A stretch of 64,000 nt of DNA from Takakia lepidozioides (GCA_030704615.1 CM060732.1:72643053-72707052); one strand, 5' to 3'; counted from the first letter of the stretch, positions 21,701-36,800 are shown. The notes: generated from the letters alone by a model not told the origin. Made by a program: numbers and translations.

Positions 21701-24385
21701 AGGACAGCAGCTTTGTTTTAAGTTTCCAGGTCCGCCTAACATGAAGCTCCTGCATAAGGAGTTTGTTGCGATTGTGTTGGATTCCAAGCCTTCGCATACT
21801 TTGTAGCAGTAGGGAAGCACAGACAGTCCTTTTCCCTCACAGTAGTTGGAGACCCGAGAATAACATGTGGTCTTGAAACCAGCGTTCTCGAGTCTCATAG
21901 AGGTTGCCAGGGCTCGGACTGCAATTCAGACAACATCAACGACGCCTGAAGACATGTGCAGCTGTCCGAGCTCCTCTAAGACAACCTAGCTAGAGTATAT
22001 GCATTTCTGATTGAGTACCAATCAATGTGCATCTAGTATGTACACATCTGCTAAACCACACCACTGCTGGTTTGTAAACTTAACGGTTACCCTTGATTAG
22101 AGACTGGGTCTCAGCATAACAGGGCTCAGGAAGGCTTCAATTGATGTCTCTGCAAGTTTCGGCTGCCTATCCAATAGTCATTATGGATATATAACTTGTT
22201 CAACGCACTACTCTATTTCCACCCATAGGAAATAGTAAGAGAAGATCGTTATAAAGAGAAGATCTTTCCAGACAACACAGTCTTTGCCATTTGGGTCAAG
22301 GCCCAGCAACCAGCAGAAGTGAGCAAATGAGTTGCCGCTGGAAAGTGCCACCCACCTTCAAGAGTTGGACGGGAACTGATTGTGGGGGTCTAATTTGTCT
22401 ACTGGCCTGGAGCTGCCAAGGGGACCTGAAGGCCTGGATCTGCCGTTTGTCAATTGCTGCAACTGCATCTTCCAGAAATACATTTTGTTGGTTACGAAGG
22501 TTCTCCAGGATAGCTGTGATGTACATGCCTTGGTCACGGGGTTCCACCAGGCACATAGCCAGTGGACAGTTCCCATTCATAGATGGAATGGGCTGCTTGA
22601 ACTCGTGGCACTCGTACCCTCTCACATTGCCCCGCAATAGGTTCCATGACTCTGCAAAGTCGTCGAAGAGTGTCTGCAGCTCCCTTCAGGCATCCACCAC
22701 TCAACAGCAAATAAATAAGTAGCTGCATGTATCATGGCATTTGAACTTTCTCTACCCAATCTCACAACAAAGCTCCACTTCTATCGAGAGACATTCTTGG
22801 TGCTCGGCGACAATAGAATCTTGAGACCAAATTACCTTTCAGCATCCTTATCTCCTTCCCTCCTGAGGGCATTGGGGCGGTTCAGGGTGGGTTCCCACAA
22901 CCTACGGATAGAGACTGGCAGATGGGAAAACCTGCAACGGGAGGACCGCCTATGTCCAGCTTGCATAGGGTGCAGCCAGGAAATCGAAACTGGAGAACAC
23001 TTCTTCTACTGCCCTCTATACTACGAGATCCGTGGGAGATTCCACTGTTTATTCAGTGGAACCCAAACTCTCACTGATGTCTTCCACTATGAGGATAAAA
23101 AATGCTTGGCAGCCTACCTGCACGAGGCCTTCACCCTTCGACATTCGCTAGAACATTAATTGTGGTTTCTGGAATTGTTCCTCTCTCATGTTTCCATTTT
23201 GTCCCATAAGCTATGAGCTTTCCGCGGACGTTATAAAGTACCATTTCATTTCATTTCTACAGTAAAGAACTCTCTTCTGGCTGCACCATGTGCATACCCC
23301 TACAAAGATATTATGTCCACTGGAGGGCCATAGAACCACTGTTCGAAATGAGATGAAATGAAATGGTACTTCATAACGTCCGTGGGAAGCTCAAAGTACT
23401 CATGCCCAACAATTTACAATCTCATTGCAGAGAACTGGGTGGATGGAAGAACTGGTACCATGCGAGAAAACACTGTTGATTCAGCTAACAACAGATCATC
23501 ATCCTCATGGGTATAAAGGAAGAATTCCATAGATAACTGTAGAGGCTAGATTTGTCGATTGTGAGAGCACTTACTTGTTTCCTCTCAAAAACTCTTCTAT
23601 GGTTGTTGATGCTGCTGCTGCACGTGTGATTTTGTAGCAGAGTTTTCCACTAACAGTGTTACAGAAACGAACAAGGGGCATCAGGTGCTGTATGTTATTC
23701 AGGATCTCTTTGTGCTGGAAGAACACTTCTATGATGGGGCTGGCCTCAATCCTTTGAGGGTCCTGCATGTACAAAGCCTTAAAGTTTTCAAGAGATGGGC
23801 TGATTGTAATACGCAGAAGAGCTCCCATTGCAGTGGGAAATGGTGACACCACCCTCTCTTTCAAGGAATCTGCTAGCAAATTGATTCCCTGTTGCTGCTT
23901 CAAATATGTGGCTGAAGTTTGATGGACATTTTCAAATGTATGAAGCATATTCTGAAATCCCTTCTCCCAGCTGTCCCTTGCTACAGCGGTGACTAGGGCA
24001 CCAGTGTGGGGAATAGTAGTCAGTGACGCTACAATACTGTGAATATAATGGCATGTAACCTCATGGCTGCAGGAGAGGAGATCGTCCAGTTTGCTCAAAT
24101 CTTCCTCAATTACTTTCTGTAGCTCATCGGTGATGCAGGAAGCATCCACAGGAAGCCCCATTACTTTAGCCAGGTTGCCAGCTCTTTGCCCCATATTAAC
24201 ACCAATCAACAGACAGTAGTGCACTATCAGGCGGAGAGCTCGGTAGCATCTCAATTCAAGATGGCGGACTGAATATAAGACATCTGATCGGGCAATGTTG
24301 TCAATTATGAAACCTGCACAATGTTCTCCAGGATGAATATCAGTACTCAGAAAAAAATTCTCGTCTTCAGTCCATGTCATTGTTT
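18771..24385 (-). CDS. RNF213-like exons 18-23: C-terminal helical region
   Basis: Exon 18 (24385-23575) continues as [20 protein letters not shown] and runs 270 residues. Exons 19-23 follow with matching phases ([20 protein letters not shown] in exon 19; [20 protein letters not shown] in exon 20; [20 protein letters not shown] in exon 21). The exon 21/22 intron is only 139 bases and is mostly LINE B tail. The donor of exon 21 is weak (GTTGGG at 20250), although a GTAAAG six bases on is out of phase. The last exon found ends at 18771 with an open frame, so at least one more exon should follow. Confidence 0.75.
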
Positions 24386-24796
24386 CTGATGTCTGATGGA
24401 TGTTTCTTTCTCGCCTATCCAGGTTGCACAGGGCGCAACCAGGAAATTGAAACTGAAGAACACTTCTCTATTGCCCTCTATACTATGAGATCCGTGGGAG
24501 ATTCCACTGTCTATTCCGTGGAACCCAATCTCTCACTGAAGTCTTTCACTATGAAGATCAGAAATGCTTGGCAGCTTACCTGCACGAGGCACTCACCCTT
24601 AGACAATCACTCGAACAATAGTTTTTATCTCTGGCTCGGGGGGGGGGGGGGTTGTTTCCTCTCTCATGTTTTCTTCCATTTTGTCCCATAAGCTCTATGA
24701 GCTTGCCGCGGACGTTATAAAGCACCATTTCATTTCATTTCTTTGAGTTATAAAGTACCATTTCATTTCATTTCATTTCCCTTCGGAGACATCTGA

Positions 24797-24828
<32 letters not shown>

Positions 24829-27800
24829 GGCCCCTACGCAAGGATGACACGCACAAATCGAGAAATGGACCAAATTGTTTTAGACATCACATCCAAACAG
24901 GATCGCAACCGATTAGAAGGGAGCTTATGGAACTACATGTCAGGAGAACTTGGAAGCTACCCAATCTCACGACAAAGCTCCATTTCTATCTAGAGACATT
25001 CTTGGTTCTCCGGGATGATAGAATCTTGAGGCCCAATTACCTTTCGGCATCTTTATCTCCTTCCCTCCTGAGAGCATTGGGCCGGTTCAGGGTGGGCTCC
25101 CACAACCTATGGATAGAGACTGGCAGATGGGAAAGCCTGCAACGGGAGGACCGCCTATGTCCAGCTTGCACAGGGCGCAACAGGGAAATTGAAACTGAAG
25201 AACACTTCTTCTATTGCCCTCTATACTACGAGATCCCTGGGAGATTCTCACTGAAGTCTTCCACTATGAGGATCAGAAATGCTTGGCAGCTTACATGCAC
25301 GAGGCCTTCACCCTTAGACAATCACTCGAGCAATAGTTATTATTCTTGGCTCTGGTTTTGTTTCCTCTCTCGTGTTTTCTTCCATTTTATCCCTCTATGA
25401 GCTTTCTGCGGACGTTATAAAGCACCATTTCATCTCATTTCTGTTTCTTGTTTGCCTTTTGTCCAATAAGCTCTTCGAACTTTCTGCGGACGCAGTCATC
25501 TTTCCTCCAAGCAATGCTTGGAGCTAGCGGCACAACTCCATCACACATTCTATGTGCAGAGATTGCATGCATGCCACATCAAACCAAGGCCAGCTTCCGG
25601 CTTACAATCTTTTTTAAGAGGATACAAGCCCTAAAACCCAAAGGGCACACAGCAGGAGCCCTCACAACATCTATCAAGCTCAGATCAGCAGGTTTCAAGC
25701 CCTCCTGGTATAATTGGGTGGGCAGCTTTTGGAGCGCAATAGACTCTCTGTTGCTTCCCTATTGCCACAAAATACAGAAAGGGTGGAAATCACGTGTAAA
25801 CAGGATCGCAACCGACTCATTAGAAGAGAACTTATGGAACTTCATGTCAGGAGCATGGAAGCCAGCCACTCCTACAACAAAACTCCATTTATATCAGGAG
25901 ACATTCTTAGTTCTCCTTGACAATAGAATCTTGCGGCCTAATTACCTATCTGCAACATTATCTCCCTCTCTTCTGAGGGCATTGGGGCAGGTGGGCTCCT
26001 ACAATTTACGGATAGATTGTACTCATAAGACGTTGTTTGCCGTAGCCTTGTGGCCATTGACCCCGCGCCCAGTTTGAGCGGGAACAAAAGGACCCTACAA
26101 TTTACGGATAGAGACTGGTAGGTGGGAAAACCTGCAATGGCCAAACCACCTATGCCCAGCATGCACCTGGCGAAACCGGGACATTGAAACTGAAGAATAC
26201 TTCTTTTACTGCCCTCCCTACTATGAGATCCGTGGGAGATTCAACTGTCTATTCCGCGAACACCAATCTATCTCAGAAGTCTTCCATTATGAGGATCAGA
26301 AATGCTTGGTCACTTACCTGCATGAAGCTTTGACTTGTTTCCTTTTGTCCTGTAAGCTCTTTGAGGTTTTTGCGGACGTTGTAAAGTACCATTTCATTTC
26401 ATTTTTTGCAAATCCCTTGAGCAGTAGTTGCTTTTGGGCTGTTTTTTGGCTCTGGTTTTGTTTCCTCTCTCTCCCTTAGACAATCACTCGAGCAATAGTT
26501 TTATTTTTGGCTCTGCCTTTGTTTCCTCTCTCATGTTTTCTTCCCATTTGTCCCATAAGCTCTATGAGCTTTTGGACGTTATAAAGTACCATTCATTTCA
26601 TTTCTTTCATTTTTTCTGGGAAATGCTTGACAGTGTCTTTCACCAGGCACTCCTCAAAGGGAAATGCAATGAAATGGTGCTTTATAACGTCCGTGGAAAG
26701 CTCATTAAGGGACAAAATGGAAGAAAACATGAGAAATGAAATGAAATGGTGCTTTATAATGTCCGCGGAAAGCTCGTAGAGCTTATGGGACAGAATGGAA
26801 GAAAACATGAGAGAGGAACAAATCCAGAAACCACAATTAATGTTCTAGCGATTGTCTAAGGGTGAAGGCCTCGTGTAGGTAGGCTGCCAAGCATTTTTGA
26901 TCCTCATAGTGAAAGACATCAGTGAGAGTTTGGGTTCCACTGAATAAACAGTGGAATCTCCCACGGATCTCGTAGTATAGAGGGCAGTAGAAGAAGAAGT
27001 GTTCTTCAGAGAGGGAAAAAGAAAAGAAATGAAATGGAACCTGATAACGTCAGCGAAATAAAAAAGAAAAAGAAAGAAAGAGGCTCAAAGAGCTTATGGG
27101 ACAGAAGAAAGTAGGATACCAAGAAATGAAAGGGTACTTTATAACGTCCGCGGAAAGCTCGAAAGTGGGTCCTAAAACAAGCAGCCCAAAAACTAGGATT
27201 CAACTTCGAGAGATCCTCTAAGAGAGAGTCTAATTTAGATATCCGGTTTAGGTCTCAAGCCTAGAGACTCGAACTTTCATGCCTTCATTGCGCTTTTTGG
27301 TTGCATCAGGTTATTCCATCTACCAGTCGCTGACGTGATCCCATCCTGAATCTTCCAAATGGCCATTAAAGAAATGCAGCATGGTGCAAACAAGAGAAAT
27401 GAAATGAAATGGTACTTCATAACAAGAGAGAGAAGGGGTGAGGGCAGGGGTGATTACCCTTCTCGATGTAGGTAGCTGGTAACAAGGTGTTGCCACTGGC
27501 AAGCCCGTGATGTGTCCCACCAATAGGCCCTTTGCAGTCAGGACACTGTCCTGCTTGGGCGGGTAGGGTGCACTCTCCAATCACGTACACATGACCGCAC
27601 TTGCATTTGTATTCACCAATCTTTCGACCTCGTGCAAGAGTATTCTTAAAAGCAGTCAGAGGGTTGTCAGGGGCCACCAGGACAAATGCTTCAAACAGGT
27701 GAGCTGCATCCAGGGCCATGTAACCCTACATGCATCAAGACAATGCACTTGCTTAGCAACTTACCAATTCACATTAAGGCTGAAAATACTGCCTTCCTTG

Positions 27801-30800
27801 CCAAAACCTTTAGACAAGGATAAAACATCCCAAGAAAATGAGCAATTCGACTGCACACCATTGTTGGGGGGGGGGGTTTAACGGATGTCGAATTATCATC
27901 GGCTCAGCCCACCTGCATAATCTGCAGATGACCTTCATCCCTGGCATGGGCAACCAAAGTAATCCATAGGTGTACTAGTATCAACAGTGGAACCAGACCT
28001 GTAGTGGTGAATTGCTCGGTAAAGATGTCACCACTAACAGCACATGGGCAGAGATTGATTTGAACCACAAGTCCGGGGTCCGCATACTGGGACTTAGCCG
28101 CATAAGGCCTGTAGAGCCAGAGTTAGTGTCTAAGAGAAATTGAATGGCTTTCCTCCACTTTTGATGCCATTGATACAAATTACTGTTATTTCTCAACCAT
28201 TCGGCTGCATGTCTCTCTCCATGAGTGAGCTCCCTGGCAGCCTGGACGAGGTACAGTTTAGATGCCACCGCAGCCGTCATAGGTCCTTGCACTGCTGGGT
28301 CAGTTTTAGCGATGGAAGTTTTGATGTTATCCTGTTGGCCACAGGTCAGGCTCCATAGTAATTCACATGCCTTGTGAAAGCTGGAAGATGAGGACCAAAA
28401 GGGGTCAAATCCAAGGGGGTTACTGATTGCTTGCAGAAGTTCCCACTTTAGCATTAAGGCATATAAACCCAGGGTGTTATGCCTCCCACACTCGAGGGAC
28501 AAGAGGAGGATGTCCTGCAGTGAAAGCCCGCATCGATTGTGCAGCACCTTCAGCAAATACTGTTTCAAAGCTGACACCATGTGAGAATTTTTTGAGAACA
28601 ACTTTGTCAGGCAAGAGGCTACTGCAGAAGCAAAATCCGGATGCAGCAACCCGGGCCTTTTCTCATGCACACCTACCAACTCCTCTGCAATAGAATCCAA
28701 GATGGCCCGTAAGAGAGCAACAGAGCACACAGCATGGAGGGACAAGGGCTGGTCGGTTTTCAGCTCGTCTGTAGCTGAAACTAAACACCTCCTGAAAGAG
28801 TTATAATCCCATCCTCTGGTGTCTTTCCCTGACAGTAAGCCAGGTCTGATGGAGGGTCCCAGTGTCTCATAGATTGAATCGCAAAGAAGGACGAATGCTT
28901 TATGGTGTTCACTATCCCACAATTGCTCAGTCACAAACATGCCACCCCTTGCCTTACTGATATAGAAGACTCGCATATACTGGGGACATACTGTCTCCGA
29001 GTCCACAGCAATAGGAAATATGCTTGCATCTAGAAGGCGCAACATAATGCTCCTCATCACACATGTTGGGTTATGGCACTGAAAGAGGAAGTTTGCAATT
29101 GTGGTGAGGCCATTGACCAATAAATTGCAGCTCAGGCATTTTTCGAACAGAGATGCGAGGAAACGGAACCAAAACTCTCGTCCTGCATCCATGAGGAGGT
29201 TCAGATCAGGTACAAAGCTCAACACCTCCTCAAGTAATTCCTCGGGTTTGAAAATCATGCCCCTCATTCTAAACCATTGTGCAAGGTCCTCCAGAACATC
29301 TCTGTTCCCCAACAGAGGGGGCATGACCAGGATAGCCAAATCCCGCAATACCTCCAACATAAGCATAGTTGACTGGCGGTTTGAGCTTCCTAGAGGCCAT
29401 GCCAACTTGATGAGGAGGTTCAGCTCTTGCAGCCAATTACTGATGCCGCCCACTTGATCAATCATCTCCCTTGTGGGCAGCATTGCTAAGCAGCAATTGG
29501 AAACTAGGCTCTCATCAAACTGCACAGTTGGAGCTTTATTGACCTTGAGTTTGTTTAGTTCTAGTGAAATGTGGTGTTCTGGTAGACACAACCCTGCCAG
29601 TCGAGTCTGAGCTTCGAGTTTTTCTCCTTTCTCCCACACAAGCACATGCAGGTCAGAGGCACACATGACCGCTCCACCCATGTTTTCTCTCAATACCCAT
29701 TCAAATGTCTTAGCTTCTTGCTCCTTCCTTTCATCAGACCTATACACCGAATATATTTTTGTGAAGTCAGTGACATATTCCTCAAGATGTGACTCAATAC
29801 AAGGGACAATTGGGCCCAATGATGCATACAGTGCAGCAGAAATATCCTTGAATATTTTCACAGAAAGCCGTGGGTTGTTGCTTTGGCACTCTGCTTCCCT
29901 CTTTCCCTGACTTTTTGCAAGTTCATTCAAATAAAGGTCCCGAAATTTGGTATCCACATGTCGGGCATATAGGGAACTGAACGGAAGGAGAAGATGAAGC
30001 GGACCCATGATCTGGTAACCCTCTGGGTGCTGCGGTGTTGGCACATTGTCTAGGCACATTATCCCTGGGTTCAAAACAACCTCTTCCCAGACGTGTTTTT
30101 TTGCAGAGTCCATGGTGAAGTATGGTCCAAGTGCTGATGCCTTCTCCAGAACATAGATCAACCTGGCTATAGGCTCTCGAAGTTGCTCTTCTATGTATTG
30201 TAAGAAAGCATCATGAATTCTTGAAGAAAGAGAGAGCCGAGCTCGATTGCATGCCACTGAAGCTTGCCACAAAACCTCCTTGTTCACGGAGAGCCACATC
30301 ACAGCCCGCTGTTTAAAACACCTCCATAAGTTTCGATCTGTGCAGATTTGTTGCACCATTTCTTGGCAGTACACTGCTGAGTTTTCTCTGCTAGGGTATT
30401 TGATGCATAGAAAACTCCAGATCAGCACTTTCTCCATCATCTTCTCAAAAGGGATGGTCTCAGATTCCACCAATTCTGCTATGCTGTGGTCTAAGAATTC
30501 CCTGCCAAGGAAGAGATTCAGGTTAGTGGATAGTATGAGTTAGAGAGCTTGCACTGCTGCAAGGACATTTAGGTAGTTTCAACACAGTTTAGACCTTTCC
30601 CTCCAGATACCACTTCACAATGATGATAGATGCACCAAAGTTCCATTTCAATTTCATGCACCAAACCAACAGTGACAGCAAATACAGGCCTTAGAATCAG
30701 CCTCTTCAGATGACTGGGAATGGCACGTGAATATTTGGGAGGATGAAGGCAGTGAAGACATTAGTTTTGAGACCCACAGGTCTCTTGTGTCATTCTTTGA

Positions 30801-33800
30801 CTGGTCGCTGGAAAATCAACCAAAACTCTTAGCAGGGGTCAATCAATATTAGAGCAACAACAAATTTCACGGGAGGCTCACCATCCATACTCTTACCTCA
30901 GATCCATATCCTGCCGCTGTAGTTGGTCCAATGTGATCTGCCGCCATCCACTCAGAAAGGTGAACCCACATCTAATTTCGACCTCACGGTGAGTGTGGAT
31001 AATGAGCATGACATGCTTCCTTAACTTCTCAGCATCATCAATCTGATCAAGGGACTCAGCTTCCACCTTTTCAACTAGAAACTTGGCGAGAGGTATGTGC
31101 TCTCTGTCCAACACAGCATCAGCTTGCAAAATTAACAGATTGGCAGCACTTCCTGACCAAAATTGTTGAATCTGTGCTTCAAGCTGCCTTTCAGAAGAAA
31201 AGTCACCCAGCTTCCCTACTTGTACCTGCATACACAGAAACATCAGATTAGACAAAAGAAGCTGACCAACTGACCTATGAAAGTTGCTAATTCATCAATC
31301 AACTCCTTGAGGTGAGGGATTTGGATTAAGGGTGGGTGATGCCACCATACCAGCCCTTATGTTTCCAGATGACTTCGCAGGCATAGGGGAGACTCCATCC
31401 AATCTTCAGGAGTTGATTGATTGCACGAAAAGATACTTTGAAGAGGGTAGAAGAGATTCTCAAGGATTTGAATCTAAGTCCGCAAGTCTGGACCTGCTGG
31501 ATAAATGCGACTTAGAGGCTGTAATGTCCATAGCCATGTCTGTTGCCAGGAAATTGTCTGATGAAATGAAATGGTGCTTTATAACGTCCACGGAAAGCTC
31601 GTAGAGCTTATGGAACAAAATGGAAGAAAACATGAGAAAGGAAACAAAACCAGAGCCAAAGATAAAAAACTATTGCTCGAGTGATTGTCTAAGGGTGAAG
31701 GCCTCATGCAGGTAAGCTGCCAAGCATTTCTGATCCTCATAGTGGAAGACTGAAAATGAAAACGAACATGAAGTTAGGCAGAAAACTTCCCTGAACTTGT
31801 TTCCAGTCTGTGACATGGGGGAGGCCATCATGGATGACCTCAAGGTATTACCCACTCTCGGCACTAGACTGAAATTTAAACTGAGGGCAACAAGCCTACC
31901 TTCAACAGCAAATAGAAGCAAGAGGAAAGGGGGATTGCAAATGCCCGTTGTGTTCCAATTCATTTCATTTGTCATCCATATTCAAAAGCTGCATCGCACA
32001 TAATTGACAAAAGGGCAGCAGGAACTTGCACTTACATGAAAATCGTGAATGTCATTTAGTATGAACTTGATAGGTGCATGGATATTGCAGCGTGTCGTCA
32101 CAACCACCTTGAAGCCCAGCCCCTTAGACCAGATTTCATTTTTTCCCAACTGCAAAAGGTTATCACAACTAGTTACAACATCAGATGCTGCTATTGACGA
32201 GTAGCCGACTTAGTGCCTTCTTCAAAGATGGTGGCATGCTGAAACCTCCACAACCCACTTAAGAGTCTAGTAATCATTCTACCAAACAAGAGGAGGAAAA
32301 TAAGAGGCAAATTAGTCACCTAGAGGTACAAAGGCATGCTTGCACTGAAAGTTCCAAATGAGAATATCAAACAGACTTGAACCAATTAACAGGAGATTGA
32401 CAGCACTTCCATTTGAGTTCCATAAAATCACAAGACCTATTTTATGCTTGAAAGGTCATATGTTCCACTTCTCCTGGTGGTGGATTGGAGGAGGCGACAC
32501 ATCATGTAGCAATCTTGAAGGATCAGGCTGTGGAGCATCAGTAAAAATGAAACAGTACATAGCTGCAACACTCACATCAGAGGAGATCGGCTCTACTACA
32601 CTCCGAAGGATTTTTTCTCTCTCACAATAGACTCATGTCATCTAATACTCCTCTCTTGGTCCTCAACTCAGGTCTTTTTCTTCTCTTTGAGTTTTGCACG
32701 GATGTACCAATTCGGGTCATGGTAGGAGGAGTACATTGGCAAGAAGAAAGTCTGGAAGACATTGCTGGTCTTTCCACTGGCTGAAAAACAGCTCAGTCCA
32801 TCTTCCCAAATCTGCTACCTCCCTCTGGCAATTTTTGGATTCATAAGCTCGCACCATGCCATCCGCATATGCTGTGCGCACTAGATCCTCCTTGCACCTT
32901 TTCCAACAGGAGAAATTCAGAGAGCTCTCGTTAGGAATTCTGCACATACTAAAACAATTATGAGACATACCTGGTGACAAAAAATGCTCCAGGGGGAGCA
33001 CTGTACTTCTGCCTATGTGTTAACTCCTCCAGATTTCAAATTTCAAATTGCAGTGACTTGTCAATGAAATAGCAAGTTAGTGACAAGTCAGTAAGAAGTC
33101 TTTGCATAGTGTTCAAAGACATAACTCACAATGGTGAGAAATGAAATGAAATGAAATGGTACTTTATAATGTCCGCGGAAAGCTCAAAGAGAGGATTTTG
33201 TTCATGTCATTGGAAAACAACTTCTCCAAAGAGACCTAAAAGAAAATGCAAGATACATGGAAAGTAATCAATCTCTTTTGCCTTCATTTTTGTTGGTGCA
33301 TGCAGCACCAAGTAAATAAACAAGCCAGTCCTGTACCTATTTCAGACCTCCATGGCCTACCATACCTATAGCAGACATATAGGTTATGCTCATCTTCAGG
33401 TCAACATTGGTAGATTGAGGAGGGAAGCCACTGGGTGCAAACTATACCTGTCAAGAAGCACTGTGAGGTCTGATGCAGTGTTCATCTCCTCATCTTTTGG
33501 GAAGTGGAAGAGTAGAAGAGAAGGCAGCGTGTCCTCATGGAAACCAGCAAACAGGTCACTCTCCTGAAATGGTGGATGTTGGCCGCCACTATCAAGAGAA
33601 GAGATGCTTGCCATCTTCCCAACCCATGACTTCAAAGTATTAACAGCCTGAATCTGCAGCTCTGTAAGCATGCTCTCATAAGTCAAAACTTGTTTCTCGA
33701 ATCTGTTGACAAAGGGGGGGTCCAGATGGGGTATTTGGCTGAAGTCCACAACAACAATGCACCGGAAGTTGTCATGGACATAGCACATTGGGTTGCTATA

Positions 33801-36800
33801 TGATCCAATAGCAATGCGACAGTTTCGGCGGCCGCCCACCACTGTGTAGTGCTGGTTCAACATGTCATACAGAGATGACCAGAGTCGCTCCACTCCCTTC
33901 AGTAATATGCACCTTTTAAGACAGTACACTTTATCATGAATATGTTTTTATTGAAGACTGCTTGCAAAGGGAAATGACAGAAAATTTGAAAATTCCCTAA
34001 ATAATTGGCATTGCTGAGCTTCTCTAAATTTGTACAAGACTTATCACCTCCTGTCTGTCAAAACAGTTTGTTATCCCTACACAGAAGAGTAGATTTTCAT
34101 GAGGAAGTAATGAGACTGCAGATAGAGTAAGAAAAGCAGGTGCTGCATATAAAAGCTTTTGAGGCTCTCCCTAACCTGAATGCACTAGCCCGTGGAATCC
34201 CTTTGTTAGGACTTCAGAGGTCTGTAGTTACCTATGTCAGTAGTGAACTTAGCATATAAATGTTGGCATTAGAACTTCGACCTGCAAAGTCAAAACCTTG
34301 ATGCCTGATCAACTTCCAAAACCAGCCAATCAATCAGATCAAAAACTTGTACATAACTTACCGGCCCGCCTCCATGTGAAGAATGATGTTGCTGAGCATC
34401 ACATAAGCATAGTCGTCATCGCCACAGTCATCCTTGTACTTGCTGCCATGAATAACAACAATATTCTCTTGGAATCCAAGAATATTCTCCAAGATTCCAA
34501 TTGCAGAATGTCCCTGGAGTAAGTCCAAATGCAACCCAGGACAAACAAGTTGATTAGCAGTGCTGAGCTAGAGTACCAATGCTCAACCTGACGAATTTGA
34601 TTTTGTTGGCTGGAAAGAAGATTGCCTCCGAAGTTATTGCATCTCAGTAAAATCTAACACTGAACTCTCCATCAGAGAGGGAAAGCAAAACATTGCCATT
34701 TCACAGGCTAACTCGAAGCTCATTTTGTAATTCCTTTCTCCAACGCAAAGGTGTAGAGTCTTAGTTGCAACATTGCACAACTTAGTTCTCCTTTGGACAG
34801 AGATAGCTACGTAACATTTAGCTTTTCAACACACACACAAGTTCAATTTTTATTGAATGACAATAAATAACCTGTTGCTTCCACCCGGGTCTAAGGACGT
34901 TCTTTGAAAAATTAACTACCTGAAGTCATATCGTGGAAGAAACTCGCTTTTGACACATGGTATTCACAAGGCAACGGTGAACTGGTGGCCTCAACTTGTC
35001 CTCACTAACCACTCTCCATGGTTATGTATAGTTCCAGCTATATCTTTTTACTTAACCATAGTATTGGTGAGAAATTTAAGAGAGCAAACTTACAGTTGTT
35101 ATGAGCATCAAATGCCGCGCATCTTTGTCATGCAGGTTTGCTCTAACCAAATCCAATATTGGTGGTGGCCTTTGGAGTAACAACTTCTCACCCAGATTCT
35201 CCTTCAGAATCCGAGAGTATGTACCTACATCATCCGGAGAACCTCCAAAGTTCCGCCAGACAGCTGTTACCAGCTCATGCAGCTGCCAACGCAATGTACT
35301 TTTGATCCCACAGAGGGACCTGATAAGAGAATAGAAATCCCGAAGACCATGGAAATTAGCCTGCGACTGACATGCCTGATAGGTGTGGTAAGCCCTCGCT
35401 AAGGCTTTGAGTTCCTGTCTCAAAATTGTGTGGAAGCCACCTCCTGTAATTCCATAGCTTTCTAGTATTGCAAGACTGGTCATGTAAAGGTCATCTTCAG
35501 AGGGATCTGGCTGCGAGAGATGGATTGCACGGTTCATTTTTGCAGCATCAAGCGACCAGTTGCTTATCCCCACCACTGCCACCTGCTGTGGATCCTCTGG
35601 CTCCAACAGTGCATGCAGAACCTGTGTTGAGTTTTGAGCATGTATTGTTAGTTACTTTCTCAGAGAAACGAAATGAAATGAAATGAAATGAAATGGTGCT
35701 TATAACGTCCGCGGAAAGCTCGTAGAGCTTATGGGACAAAATGGAAGAAAACATGAGAGAGGAACAAATCCAGAAACCACAATTAATGTTCTAGCGATTG
35801 TCTAAGGGTGAAGGCCTCTTGTAGGTAGGCTGCCAAGCATTTTTGATCCTCATAGTGAAAGACATCAGTGAAAGTTTGGGTTCCACTGAATAAACAGTGG
35901 AATCTACCACGGATCTCGTAGTATAGAGGGCAGTAGAAGAAGAAGTGTTCTTCAGTTTCAATTTCCTTGCTGCGCCCTATGCAAGCTGGACATAGGCGGT
36001 CCTCCCGTTGCAGGTTTTCCATCTGCCAGTCTCTATCCGTAGGTTGTGGGAACCCACCCTGAACCGCCCCAATGCCCTCAAGAGGGAAGGAGATAAGGGT
36101 GCTGAATAAGGGTGTACGAAGAAACAAATGAAATGGTACTTTATAATGTCTGCAGAGAGCTCAAAGACCTTATGGGACAAGAGGAAGCAAGAAACAAGAA
36201 AAAGAGAGGGGCCACAAGCAGCCCAAAATGAAATGGAATGGAACTTTATAACGTCCGCAGAAAGCTCAAAGAGCTCATGGGAAAAAAGAAAAACAAGAAA
36301 GAAGAATGAGACAAAACCACGCAAGAGAGAGCCAAAAGGAGCCCAAAGGCAACTACTGTTCAAGGGATTGCCTAAGGGACAAGGCCTCAAGCAGATAAGC
36401 TGCCAAGGATTTCTGATCCTCATAATGGAAGACTTCTGTGAGTTCAATTTCCTGGTGGGCTCCAAAAAAGCATCCCTAAAACTAAATTGGACTTCCCAAA
36501 GAAGACAAAAAGGAACACTTAAGAAAACGTTGAACAATTCCTGAAGACAGAGCACTGTGCAAGTAGGCTGCTTTGTATCCTCACAACTGAGCCTCTGCAA
36601 AAGACTGGGATTATGTGAAGAGACAATAAATAGTCAGATTCTAACCTTTGCGGATGTTTTACTGCAACATCCCCCCTTAATCTGAAGGATATGAGAACCC
36701 ATTCTTAATGTGCCAAAGGCCTTGAGCACCCCAGAGAGGTGCAAAGGCATGAAAAGAACTGAAATCAAATGGTACTTCATAACGTCCGCAAAAGCTCAAA

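Noticed and set aside
22291-22722. Plus-strand gene at this position
   Set aside because: It is the complement of RNF213-like exon 19, which has splice sites and phase agreement.
24777-24879. Active U6 gene
   Set aside because: A LINE tail lies directly upstream instead of USE and TATA elements, and the 3' end runs into LINE B.
27285-27360. Extra RNF213-like exon (ATTCAGGATGGGATCACG...) between exons 17 and 18
   Set aside because: Using it would create a TGA stop at the junction with exon 18. Direct joining of exon 17 to exon 18 is in phase without it.
27999-30501. RING finger in exon 16
   Set aside because: Cysteine pairs exist (EKCLSCN, QCHNPTC) but without the spacing and His ligand of a RING.
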